Positions 12,678 to 22,733 of a DNA stretch of 60,000 bases are shown piece after piece. Source of the DNA: Membranipora membranacea (Eukaryota; Bryozoa; Gymnolaemata; Cheilostomatida; Membraniporidae); assembly GCA_914767715.1 (NCBI GenBank), contig OU612066.1:13461001-13521000 (forward strand), read 5' to 3'. Numbering within the stretch: position 1 is the first letter of the stretch; each line of letters opens with the position of its first letter. The position numbers and the translations under genes are program-made. The notes beneath the pieces were generated by a model. That model was not told where the DNA came from and ran no database searches. It saw only the letters and a list, made by a program, of their open reading frames with translations.

Positions 12678-13681
12678 ATGCTTTTTTTTCGGCCAGATCA
12701 AAATATAGATTTGCTTCTAACTAACCTCATAAGGAGGAGCAACTCCTGCTCATCTCGAATCTGCAGACCGTTTGGCTCTGCAGCTTTTCGTTCTCTGTCA
12801 GCGTCCGTTTTGATTAGGGCCACTTTTGCTATAAAAAAACATGCCAAACGGCAGCATCGAAAAATTAAATCTCTGTTGGATTCTTATCAAACTCCGACCA
12901 GTTCAAGCTCTTATTGCCCTCATTCAACACGCCGAATATTGGAATCCTCGGATTAACAGGGGGGTCACAACGCTGACTTGAAAATCCAAAAATTTTATCA
13001 AGGGAGGGTATCATGCTTTTTTTTCGGCCAGATCAAAATATAGATTTGCTTCTAACTAACCTCATAAGGAGGAGCAACTCCTGCTTATCTCGAATCTGCA
13101 GACCGTTTGGCTCTGCAGCTTTTCGTTCTCTGTCAGCGTCCGTTTTGATTAGGGCTTCTTTTGCTATAAAAAAACATGCCAAACGGCAGCATCGAAAAAT
13201 TAAATCTCTGTTGGATTCTTATCAAACTCCGACCAGTTCAAGCTCTTCTTGCCCTCATTCAACACGCCGAATATTGGAATCCTCGGATTAACAGGGGGGT
13301 CACAACGCTGACTTGAAAATCCAAAAATTATACCAAGGGAGGGTATCGTGCTTTTTTTTCGGCCAGATCAAATAATAGATTTGCTTCTAACTAACCTCAT
13401 AAGGAGGAGCAACTCCTGCTCATCTCGAATCTGCAGACCGTTTGACTCTGCGGCTTTTCGTTCTCCGTCAGCGTCCGTTTTAATTAGGGCCACATTAGCT
13501 ATAAAAAACTTGCCAAACGGCAGCATCGAAAAATTAAATCTCTGTTGGATTCTTATCAAACTCCGACCAGTTCAAGTTGTTATTGCCCTCATTCAACACG
13601 CCGAATATTGGAATCCTCGGATTAACAGGGGGTTCACAACGCTGACTTGAAAATCCAAAAATTATACCAAGGGAGGGTATC

Positions 13682-15024
13682 ATGCTATTTTTTCGGCCAG
13701 ATCAAAAAATAGATTTGCTTCTAACTAACCTCATAAGGAGGAGCAACTCCTGCTCATCTCGAATCTGCAGACCGTTTGGCTCTGCGGCTTTTCGTTCTCC
13801 GTCAGCGTCCGTTTTAATTAGGGCCACTTTTGCTATACAAAAACATGCCAAACGGCAGCATCGAAAAATTAAATCTCTGTTGGATTCTTATCAAACTCTG
13901 ACCAGTTCAAGCTCTTATTGCCCTCATTCAACCCGCCGAATATTTGAATCCTCGGATTAACAGGGGGGTCACAACGCTGACTAGAAAATCCAACAATTAT
14001 ACCAAGGGAGGGTATCATGCTTTTTTTTCGGCCAGATCAAAAAATAGATTTTCTTCTAACTAACCTCATGAGGAGGAGCAACTCCTGCTCATCTCGAATC
14101 TGCAGACCGTTTGGCTCTGCGGCTTTTCGTTCTCCGTCAGCGTCCGTTTTAATTAGGGCCCCTTTCACTATAAAAAAACATGCCAAAAGGCAGCATCTAA
14201 AAATTAAATCTCTGTTGCATTCTTATCAAACACCGACCAGTTCAAGCTCTTAATGCCCTCATTCAACACGCCTAATATATTGGAATCCTCGGATTAACAC
14301 GGGGGTAACAACGCTGACTTGAAAATCCAAAAATTATACCAAGGGAGGGTATCATGCTTTTTTTTTGGCCAGATCAAAAATTAGATTTGCTTCTAACTAA
14401 CCTCATGAGGAGGAGCAACTCCTGCTCATCGCGAATCTGCAGAGCGTTTGGCTATGCGGCTTTTCGTTCTCCGTCAGCGTCCGTTTTAATTAGGGCCACT
14501 TTTGCTATAAAAAAACATGCCAAACGGCAGCATCAAAAAATTAAATCTCTGTTGGATTCTTATCAAACTCCGACCAGTTCAAGCTGTTATTGCCCTCATT
14601 CAACACGCCGAATATTGGACTCCTCGGATTAACAGGGGGGTCACAACGCTGACTTGAAAATGCAAAATTTATACCAAGGGAGGGTATCATGCTTTTTTTT
14701 TCGGCCAGATCAAAAAATATATTTGCTTCTAACTAACCTCATAAGGAGGAGCAACTCCTGCTCATCTCGAACCTGCAGACAGTTTGGCTCTGCGGCTTTT
14801 CGTTCTCCGTCAGCGTCCGTTTTAATTAGGGCGACTTTTGCTATAAAAAAACATGCCAAACGGCAGCATCGAAAAATTAAATCTCTGTTGGATTCTTATC
14901 AAACTCCGACGAGTTCAAGCTCTTATTGCCTTCATTCAACACGCCGAATATTTGAATCCTCGGATTAACAGGGGGGTCACAACGCTGAGTTGAAAATCCA
15001 AAAATTATACCAAGGGAGGGTATC
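13682..15024 (+). repeat. Domain B tetramer block, copy 3
   Basis: Monomers at 13682, 14017, 14354 and 14689 match the block at 5631 at a constant offset of 8,051 bp. The last monomer diverges in its second half, taking the form that precedes the TGAGTTG junction. Confidence 0.8.
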
Positions 15025-16368
15025 ATGCTTTATTTTCGGCCTGAGCAAAAAATAGATTTGCTTCTAACTAACCTCATAAGGAGGAGCAACTCCTGCTCAT
15101 CTCGATTCTGCAGACCGTTTGACTCTGCGGCTTTTCGTTCTCCGTCAGCGTCCGTTTTAATTAGGGCCACTTTTGCTATAAAAAAACATGCCAAACGGCA
15201 GCATCGAAAAATTAAATCTCTGTTGAATTCTTATCAAACTCCGACCAGTTCAAGCTCTTATTGCCCTCATTCAACACGCCGAATATTGGAATCCTCGGAT
15301 TAACAGGGGGGTCACAACGCTGACTTGAAAATCCAAAAATTATACCAAGGGAGGGTATCATGCTTTTTTTTCGGCCAGATCAAAAAATAGATTTGCTTCT
15401 AACTAACCTCATAAGGAGGAGCAACTCCTGCTCATCTCGAATCTGCAGACCGTTTGGCTCTGCGGCTTTTCGTTCTCCGTCAGCGTCCGTTTTAATTAGG
15501 GCCACTTTTGCTATAAAAAAACATGCCAAAAGGCAGCATCTAAAAATTAAATCTCTGTTGCATTCTTATCAAACTCCGACCAGTTCAAGCTCTTAATGCC
15601 CTCATTCAACACGCCTAATATATTGGAATCCTCGGATTAACACGGGGGTAACAACGCTGACTTGAAAATCCAAAAATTATACCAAGGGAGGGTATCATGC
15701 TTCTTTTTCGGCCAGATCAAATAATAGATTTGCTTCTAACTAACCTCATAAGGAGGAGCAACTCCTGCTCATCTCGATTCTGCAGACCGTTTGACTCTGC
15801 GGCTTTTCGTTCTCCGTCAGCGTCCGTTTTAATTAGGGCCACTTTTGCTATAAAAAAACATGCCAAACGGCAGCATCGAAAAATTAAATCTCTGTTGGAT
15901 TCTTATCAAACTCCGACCAGTTCAAGCTCTTATTGCCCTCATTCAACACGCCGTATATTGGAATCCTCGGATTAACAGGGGGGTCACAACGCTGACTTGA
16001 AAATCCAAAAATTATACCAAGGGAGGGTATCATGCTTTTTTTTCGGCCAGATCAAAAAATAGATTTGCTTCTAACTAACCTCATAAGGAGGAGCAACTCC
16101 TGCTCATCTCGAATCTGCAGACCGTTTGGCTCTGCGGCTTTTCGTTCTCCGTCAGCGTCCGTTTTAATTAGGGCCACTTTTGCTATAAAAAAACATGCCA
16201 AAAGGCAGCATCTAAAAATTAAATCTCTGTTGCATTCTTATCAAACTCCGACCAGTTCAAGCTCTTAATGCCCTCATTCAACACGCCTAATATATTGGAA
16301 TCCTCGGATTAACACGGGGGTAACAACGCTGACTTGAAAATCCAAAAATTATACCGAGGGAGGGTATC
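15025..16368 (+). repeat. Tandem duplication of a 672-bp dimer
   Basis: Monomers at 15025 and 15360 are followed by 15697 and 16032. The second members (15360-15696 and 16032-16368) are almost indistinguishable and carry GTTGCATTC. The first members share CTCGATTCTGCAG with GTTTGACTC but differ in their first 40 bases, so the duplication or conversion tract begins inside the first monomer. Confidence 0.85.
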
Positions 16369-16890
16369 ATGCTTTTTTTTCGGCCAGATCAAATAATAGA
16401 TTTTCTTCAAACTAACCTCATAAGGAGGAGCAACTCCTGCTCATCTCGAATCTGCAGACCGTTTGGCTCTGCGGCTTTTCGTTCTCCGTCAGCGTCCGTT
16501 TTAATTAGGGCCCCTTTTACTATAAAAAAACATGCCAAACGGCAGCATCGAAAAATTAAATCTCTGTTGGATTCTTATCAAACTCCGACGAGTTCAAGCT
16601 CTTATTGCCCTCATTCAACACGCCGAACATTTGAATCCTCGGATTAACAGGGGGGTCACAACGCTGAGTTGAAAATCCAAAAATTATACCAAGGGAGGGT
16701 ATCATGCTTTATTTTCGGCCTGAGCAAAAAATAGATTTGCTTCTAACTAACCTCATAAGGAGGAGCAACTCCTGCTTATCTCGAATCTGCAGACCGTTTG
16801 GCTCTGCAGCTTTTCGTTCTCTGTCAGCGTCCGTTTTGATTAGGGCCACTTTTGCTATAAAAAAACATGCCAAACGGCAGCATCGAAAAA

Positions 16891-17250
16891 TTAAATCTCT
16901 GTTGGATTCTTATCAAACTCCGACCAGTTCAAGCTCTTCTTGCCCTCATTCAACACGCCGAATATTTGAATCCTCGGATTAACAGGGGGGTCACAACGCT
17001 GACTTGAAAATCCAAAGATTATACCAAGGGAGGGTATCGTGCTTTTTTTTCGGCCAGATAAAATAATAGATTTGCTTCTAACTAACCTCATAAGGAGGAG
17101 CAACTCCTGCTCATCTCGAATCTGCAGACCGTTTGACTCTGCGGCTTTTTGTTCTCCGTCAGCGTCCGTTTTAATTAGGGCCACTTTTGCTATAAAAAAC
17201 TTGCCAAACGGCAGCATCGAAAAATTAAATCTCTGTTGGATTCTTATCAA
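16891..17250 (-). other. Longest antisense ORF (119 codons), probably fortuitous
   Basis: On the reverse strand a frame runs through the region complementary to the monomer front and across a junction, ending in a stop after the residues NPTEI. Here it is 119 codons; elsewhere it is 61, 63, 85 or 105 codons (for example 22922-23239, 42989-43306, 54365-54682). It has no recognised domain, is interrupted in many monomers and overlaps the forward ORF. I read it as a chance open frame copied by homogenisation. Confidence 0.55.
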
Positions 17251-20036
17251 ACTCCGACCAGTTCAAGCTCTTATTGCCCTCATTCAACACGCCGAATATT
17301 GGAATCCTCGGATTAACAGGGGGGTCACAACGCTGACTTGAAAATCCAAAAATTATACCAAGGGAGGGTATCATGCTTTTTTTTCGGCCAGATCAAAAAA
17401 TAGATTTGCTTCTAGCTAACCTCATAAGGAGGAGCAACTCCTGCTCATCTCGAATCTGCAGACCGTTTGGCTCTGCGGCTTTTCGTTCTCCGTCAGCGTC
17501 CGTTTTAATTAGGGCCACTTTTGCTATACAAAAACATGCCAAACGGCAGCATCGAAAAATTAAATCTCTGTTGGATTGTTATCAAACTCCGACCAGTTCA
17601 AGCTCTTCTTGCCCTCATTCAACACGCCGAATATTGGAATCCTCGGATTAACAGGGGGGTCACAACGCTGACTTGAAAATCCAAAAATTATACCAAGGGA
17701 GGGTATCATGCTGTTTTTTCGGCCAGATCAACTAATAGATTTTCTTCAAACTAACCTCATAAGGAGGAGCAACTCCTGCTCATCTCGAATCTGCAGACCG
17801 TTTGGCTCTGCGGCTTTTCGTTCTCCGTCAGCGTCCGTTTTAATTAGGGCCCCTTTTACTATAAAAAAACATGCCAAAAGGCAGCATCTAAAAATTAAAT
17901 CTCTGTTGGATTCTTATCAAACTCTGACCAGTTCAAGCTCTTATTGCCCTCATTCAACGCGCCGAATATTGGAATCCTCGGATTAACAGGGGGGTCACAA
18001 CGCTGACTTGAAAATCCAACAATTATACCATGGTAGGGTATCATGCTTTTTTTTCGGCCAGATCAAAAAATAGATTTTCTTCTAACTAACCTCATAAGGA
18101 GGAGCAACTCCTGCTTATCTCGAATCTGCAGACCTTTTGGCTCTGCGGCTTTTCGTTCTCCGTCAGCGTCCGTTTTAATTAGGGCCCCTTTTACTATAAA
18201 AAAAACATGCCAAAAGGCAGCATCTAAAAATTAAATCTCTGTTGGATTCTTATCAAACTCCGACCAGTTCTAGCTCTTAATGCCCTCATTCAACACGCCT
18301 AATATATTGGAATCCTCGGATTAACAGGGGGGTGACAACGCTGACTTGAAAATGCAAAAATTATACCAAGGGAGGGTATCATGCTTTTTTTTGGCCAGAT
18401 CAAAAAATAGATTTGCTTCTAACTAACCTCATAAGGAGGAGCAACTCCTGCTCATCTCGAACCTGCAGACAGTTTGGCTCGGCGGCTTTTCGTTCTCCGT
18501 CAGCGTCCGTTTTAACTAGGGCCACTTTTGCTATACAAAAACATGCCAAACGGCAGCATCGAAAAATTAAATCTCTGTTGGATTCTTATCAAACTCTGAC
18601 CAGTTCAAGCTCTTATTGCCCTCATTCAACGCGCCGAATATTGGAATCCTCGGATTAACAGGGGGGTCACAACGCTGACTTGAAAATCCAACAATTATAC
18701 CAAGGGAGGGTATCATGCTTTTTTTTCGGCCAGATCAAAAAATAGATTTGCTTCTAACTAACCTCATAAGGAGGAGCAACTCCTGCTTATCTCGAATCTG
18801 CAGACCGTTTGGCTCTGCAGCTTTTCGTTCTCTGTCAGCGTCCGTTTTAATTAGGGCCACTTTTGCTATAAAAAAACATGCCAAACGGCAGCATCGAAAA
18901 ATTAAATCTCTGTTGGATTCTTATCAAACTCCGACCAGTTCAAGCTCTTCTTGCCCTAATTCAACACGCCGAATATTGGAATCCTCGGATTAACAGGGGG
19001 GTCACAACGCTGACTTGAAAATCCAAAAATTATACCAAGGGAGGGTATCATGCTTCTTTTTCGGCCAGATCAAATAATAGATTTGCTTCTAACTAACCTC
19101 ATAAGGAGGAGCAACTCCTGCTCATCTCGAATCTGCAGACCGTTTGACTCTGCGGCTTTTCGTTCTCCGTCAGCGTCCGTTTTAATTAGGGCCCCTTTTA
19201 CTATAAAAAAACATGCCAAAAGGCAGCATCTAAAAATTAAATCTCTGTTGGATTCTTATCAAACTCCGACCAGTTCAAGCTCTTAATGCCCTCATTCAAC
19301 ACGCCTAATATATTGGAATCCTCGGATTAACAGGGGGGTGACAACGCTGACTTGAAAATGCAAAAATTATACCAAGGGAGGGTATCATGCTTTTTTTTGG
19401 CCAGATCAAAAAATAGATTTGCTTCTAACTAACCTCATAAGGAGGACAACTCCTGCTCATCTCGAACCTGCAGACAGTTTGGCTCTGCGGCTTTTCGTTC
19501 TCCGTCAGCGTCTGTTTTAACTAGGGCCACTTTTGCTATACAAAAACATGCCAAACGGCAGCATCGAAAAATTAAATCTCTGTTGGATTCTTATCAAACT
19601 CCGACCAGTTCAAGCTCTTATTGCCCTCATTCAACGCGCCGAATATTGGAATCCTCGGATTAACAGGGGGGTCACAACGCTGACTTGAAAATCCAACAAT
19701 TATACCAAGGGAGGGTATCATGCTTTTTTTTCGGCCAGATCAAATAATAGATTTTCTTCAAACTAACCTCATAAGGAGGAGCAACTCCTGCTCATCTCGA
19801 ATCTGCAGACCGTTTGGCTCTGCGGCTTTTCGTTCTCCGTCAGCGTCCGTTTTAATTAGGGCCCCTTTTACTATAAAAAAACATGCCAAACGGCAGCATC
19901 GAAAAATTAAATCTCTGTTGGATTCTTATCAAACTCCGACGAGTTCAAGCTCTTATTGCCCTCATTCAACACGCCGAATATTTGAATCCTCGGATTAACA
20001 GGGGGGTCACAACGCTGAGTTGAAAATCCAAAAATT

Positions 20037-20053
20037 ATACCAAGGGAGGGTAT
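20037..20053. other. Junction dyad ATACC-N7-GGTAT (reference copy)
   Basis: At most monomer junctions ATACC is followed by AAGGGAG and GGTAT, giving five-base inverted arms around a seven-base spacer, just before the phasing ATG. Variants extend or reshape the dyad at 26728-26750, 41112-41127 and 11317-11332. Some monomers break one arm: TTACC near 4945, ATTCC near 5950, AGTAT near 8310 and 32426. A dyad of this size could bind a dimeric protein; no known site is recognised. Confidence 0.8.
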
Positions 20054-20108
20054 CATGCTTTATTTTCGGCCTGAGCAAAAAATAGATTTGCTTCTAACTA
20101 ACCTCATA

Positions 20109-20128
20109 AGGAGGAGCAACTCCTGCTC
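20109..20128. other. Two overlapping dyads next to the PstI site
   Basis: AGGAG (20109-20113) pairs with CTCCT (20120-20124) around GAGCAA, and GAGCA (20114-20118) pairs with TGCTC (20124-20128) around ACTCC. The two share a base, so only one could form a hairpin at a time. Class variants (AGGAGTAGC, AGGAGAAGC, AGGTGCAAC, AGGAGCAGC, TGCTTATC) mostly weaken one dyad and leave the other. Confidence 0.75.
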
Positions 20129-20137
20129 ATCTCGAAT

Positions 20138-20143
20138 CTGCAG
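20138..20143. other. Near-invariant PstI site CTGCAG at offset 84
   Basis: CTGCAG is present at this offset in essentially every monomer inspected, including those with neighbouring one-base deletions (CTCGATCTGCAG). The one loss I noticed is CTGCGG at 11752-11757. It would give a PstI ladder with 335-bp steps. Confidence 0.88.
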
Positions 20144-20206
20144 ACCGTTTGGCTCTGCGGCTTTTCGTTCTCCGTCAGCGTCCGTTTTAATTAGGGCCAC
20201 TTTTGC

Positions 20207-20214
20207 TATAAAAA
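20207..20214 (+). promoter_or_regulatory. TATA-box-like motif in each monomer
   Basis: GCTATAAAAAAAC, containing TATAAAA, occurs near offset 153 in most monomers. Class variants are GCTATACAAAAAC (domain B, l), GCTATAGAAA (g, i, k, m), GCTATAAACAAAC (e) and GCTATGACAAAAC (h). The match to the eukaryotic TATA consensus is real, but no initiator or transcript evidence is available. Promoter activity is speculative and the A-rich run may be structural. Confidence 0.3.
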
Positions 20215-20218
20215 AACA

Positions 20219-20230
20219 TGCCAAACGGCA
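20219..20230. other. Short TGCC-AAAC-GGCA stem
   Basis: TGCC and GGCA flank a four-base AAAC loop, itself flanked by ATGC and GCAT. The stem is kept when the loop is AAAA (337-bp subfamily) or AAAT, but is weakened by AAACAGCA and AAACCGCA variants, so it is not strictly maintained. Confidence 0.5.
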
Positions 20231-22733
20231 GCATCGAAAAATTAAATCTCTGTTGGATTCTTATCAAACTCCGACCAGTTCAAGCTCTTATTGCCCTCAT
20301 TCAACACGCCGAATATTGGAATCCTCGGATTAACAGGGGGGTCACAACGCTGACTTGAAAATCCAAAAATTTTACCAAGGGAGGGTATCATGCTTTTTTT
20401 TCGGCCAGATCAAAATATAGATTTGCTTCTAACTAACCTCATAAGGAGGAGCAACTCCTGCTTATCTCGAATCTGCAGACCGTTTGGCTCTGCAGCTTTT
20501 CGTTCTCTGTCAGCGTCCGTTTTGATTAGGGCCACTTTTGCTAGAAAAAAACATGCCAAACGGCAGCATCGAAAAATTAAATCTCTGTTGGATTCTTATC
20601 AAACTCCGACCAGTTCAAGCTCTTCTTGCCCTCATTCAACACGCCGAATATTGGAATCCTCGGATTAACAGGGGGGTCACAACGCTGACTTGAAAATCCA
20701 AAAATTATACCAAGGGAGGGTATCATGCTTTTTTTTCGGCCAGATCAAATAATAGATTTGCTTCTAACTAACCTCATAAGGAGGAGCAACTCCTGCTCAT
20801 CTCGAATCTGCAGACCGTTTGACTCTGCGGCTTTTCGTTCTCCGTCAGCGTCCGTTTTAATTAGGGCCACTTTTGCTATAAAAAACTTGCCAAACGGCAG
20901 CATCGAAAAATTAAATCTCTGTTGGATTCTTATCAAACTCCGACCAGTTCAAGCTCTTATTGCCCTCATTCAACACGCCGAATATTGGAATCCTCGGATT
21001 AACAGGGGGGTCACAACGCTGACTTGAAAATCCAAAAATTATACCAAGGGAGGGTATCATGCTTTTTTTTCGGCCAGATCAAAAAATAGATTTGCTTCTA
21101 ACTAACCTCATAAGGAGGAGCAACTCCTGCTTATCTCGAATCTGCAGACCGTTTGGCTCTGCAGCTTTTCGTTCTCTGTCAGCGTCCGTTTTAATTAGGG
21201 CCACTTTTGCTATAAAAAAACATGCCAAACGGCAGCATCGAAAAATTAAATCTCTGTTGGATTCCTATCAAACTCCGACCAGTTCAAGCTCTTCTTGCCC
21301 TCATTCAACACGCCGAATATTGGAATCCTCGGATTAACAGGGGGGTCACAACGCTGACTTGAAAATCCAAAAATTACACCAAGAGAGGGTATCATGCTTT
21401 TTTTTTGGCCAGATCAAATAATAGATTTTCTTCAAACTAACCTCATAAGGAGGAGCAACTCCTGCTCATCTCGAATCTGCAGACCGTTTGGCTCTGCGGC
21501 TTTTCGTTCTCCGTCAGCGTCCGTTTTAATTAGGGCCACTTTTGCTATAAAAAAACATGCCAAACGGCAGCATCGAAAAATTAAATCTCTGTTGGATTCT
21601 TATCAAACTCTGACCAGTTCAAGCTGTTATTGCCCTCATTCAACACGCCGAATATTGGACTCCTCGGATTAACAGGGGGGTCACAACGCTGACTTGAAAA
21701 TGCAAAAATTATACCAAGGGAGGGTATCATGCTTTTTTTTCGGCCAGATCAAAAAATAGATTTGCTTCTAACTAACCTCATAAGGAGGAGCAACTCCTGC
21801 TCATCTCGAACCTGCAGACAGTTTGGCTCTGCGGCTTTTCGTTCTCCGTCAGCGTCCGTTTTAATTAGGGCCACTTTTGCTATAAAAAAACATGCCAAAC
21901 GGCAGCATCGAAAAATTAAATCTCTGTTGGATTCTTATCAAACTCCGACGAGTTCAAGCTCTTATTGCCCTCATTCAACACGCCGAATAATTGAATCCTC
22001 GGATTAACAGGGGGGTCACAACGCTGAGTTGAAAATCCAAAAATTATACCAAGGGAGGGTATCATGCTTCATTTTCGGCCTGAGCAAAAAATAGATTTGC
22101 TTCTAACTAACCTCATAAGGAGGAGCAACTCCTGCTCATCTCGAATCTGCAGACCGTTTGGCTCTGCGGCTTTTCGTTCTCCGTCAGCGTCCGTTTTAAT
22201 TAGGGCCACTTTTGCTATAAAAAAACATGCCAAACAGCAGCATCGAAAAATTAAATCTCTGTTGGATTCTTATCAAACTCCGACCAGTTCAAGCTGTTAT
22301 TGCCCTCATTCAACACGCCGAATATTGGACTCCTCGGATTAACAGGGGGGTCACAACGCTGACTTGAAAATGCAAAAATTATACCAAGGGAGGGTATCAT
22401 GCTTTTTTTTCGGCCAGATCAAAAAATAGATTTGCTTCTAACTAACCTCATAAGGAGGAGCAACTCCTGCTCATCTCGAACCTGCAGACAGTTTGGCTCT
22501 GCGGCTTTTCGTTCTCCGTCAGCGTCCGTTTCAATTAGGGCCACTTTTGCTATAAAAAAACATGCCAAACGGCAGCATCGAAATAATAAATCTCTGTTGG
22601 ATTCTTATCAAACTCTGACCAGTTCAAGCTCTTATTGCCCTCATTCAACATGCCGAATATTGGAATCCTCGGATTAACAGGGGGGTCACAACGCTGACTT
22701 GAAAATCCAAAAATGATACCAAGGGAGGGTATC

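Larger units (their letters stand above)
2946..19386 (+). repeat. Span of the 337-bp monomer subfamily
   Basis: Fifteen monomers are 337 or 338 bp long: they start at 2946, 3953, 4290, 5966, 6973, 7980, 8317, 9324, 11669, 12341, 14017, 15360, 16032, 18043 and 19050. They share CTAATATATTGG (a two-base insertion relative to CGAATATTGG), usually ACACGGGGGTAACAACG in place of ACAGGGGGGTCACAACG, and CTCTTAATGCC in place of CTCTTATTGCC. Most also have CAGCATCTAAAAATT. The last substitution in the list above creates an in-frame stop in the recurrent ORF, giving a 78-codon version. None occurs outside this interval. Confidence 0.9.
20055..20333 (+). other. Recurrent 92-codon ORF, probably not a gene
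   Basis: From the phasing ATG to a TAA in GGATTAACAG, about two thirds of monomers read a 92-residue, Ser/Arg-rich, basic polypeptide beginning MLFF(R/W)PDQ and ending ILESSD. I recognise no domain. Against coding: the 337-bp subfamily has a fixed stop after 78 codons; monomers with a 7-T run (35443, 36781, 38454, 41464, 47820, 52840) or with A-run changes are frameshifted, and those lesions are inherited by HOR copies; class m has ACG for ATG; and nonsynonymous changes are frequent. A purine-rich AAGGGAGGG lies upstream but has no meaning as a ribosome site in a eukaryote. Monomer length is not a multiple of three, so frames cannot join across units. Confidence 0.6.
20055..20389 (+). repeat. 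Reference monomer used to map internal landmarks (335 bp)
   Basis: This monomer is close to the majority sequence, apart from TATTTT and CTGAGC variants near its start, and serves as the coordinate reference. In order it holds: ATGC followed by a T-rich run (usually 8 T), an A-rich CAAAAAATAG segment, overlapping dyads at 20109-20128, PstI CTGCAG at 20138-20143, GGCTCTGCGGC, TATAAAAA at 20207-20214, a TGCC/GGCA stem at 20219-20230, CGAAAAATTAAAT, a C-rich pyrimidine segment, CCTCGGATTAACAGGGGGG, GTCACAACGCTGACTTG and the junction dyad leading into the next ATG. By hand count it has 144 G+C in about 335 bases and 15 CpG dinucleotides. The phase is arbitrary; the true start of the repeat unit cannot be defined in an endless tandem array. 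Confidence 0.9.
2946..22733 (+). repeat. Domain B: mosaic of short HOR blocks
   Basis: Sixty monomers, starting at 2946 and ending before 22734, form a mosaic with no single dominant period. Recurrent monomer classes are: TTTGGCCAGATCAAAAATTAG with ATGAGGAGG (for example 3283, 6303, 7310, 8654, 12006, 14354); CGAACCTGCAGACAG with TTAACTAGG (3618, 6638, 7645, 8989, 12341); AAATAATAGATTTTCTTC with GGCCCCTTTTACTATA (3953, 6973, 7980, 10999); a CTCTGTCAGCG class with CTGCAGCTTTTC (4962, 13013, 16704, 20390); and a class with ATAAAAAACTTGCC (5297, 10330, 13348, 17039, 20725). The classes recur in partly conserved order at distances of 3, 4, 5, 6, 7, 9, 10, 11, 12, 17, 20 and 24 monomers. This is what repeated unequal exchange with changing register would leave. 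Confidence 0.8.

Noticed and set aside
16891-17250. Antisense ORFs of 61-119 codons as genes
   Set aside because: They overlap the forward frame, vary in length between monomers, end at ordinary variants, and match no family I know.
20042-20050. AAGGGAGGG upstream of ATG as a Shine-Dalgarno site
   Set aside because: It is purine-rich and well placed, but it is part of the junction dyad spacer, and all evidence points to eukaryotic satellite DNA.
20131-20141. tRNA or RNA polymerase III box B (TCGAATC core)
   Set aside because: Only about 7 of 11 positions match the box B consensus, no box A is seen upstream and there is no cloverleaf, so a tRNA-derived SINE origin is not supported.
20055-20389. 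Ancient internal duplication of a half-length (about 167 bp) monomer
   Set aside because: By eye the two halves show no convincing similarity beyond shared short words, so a dimeric origin is not supported without an alignment.
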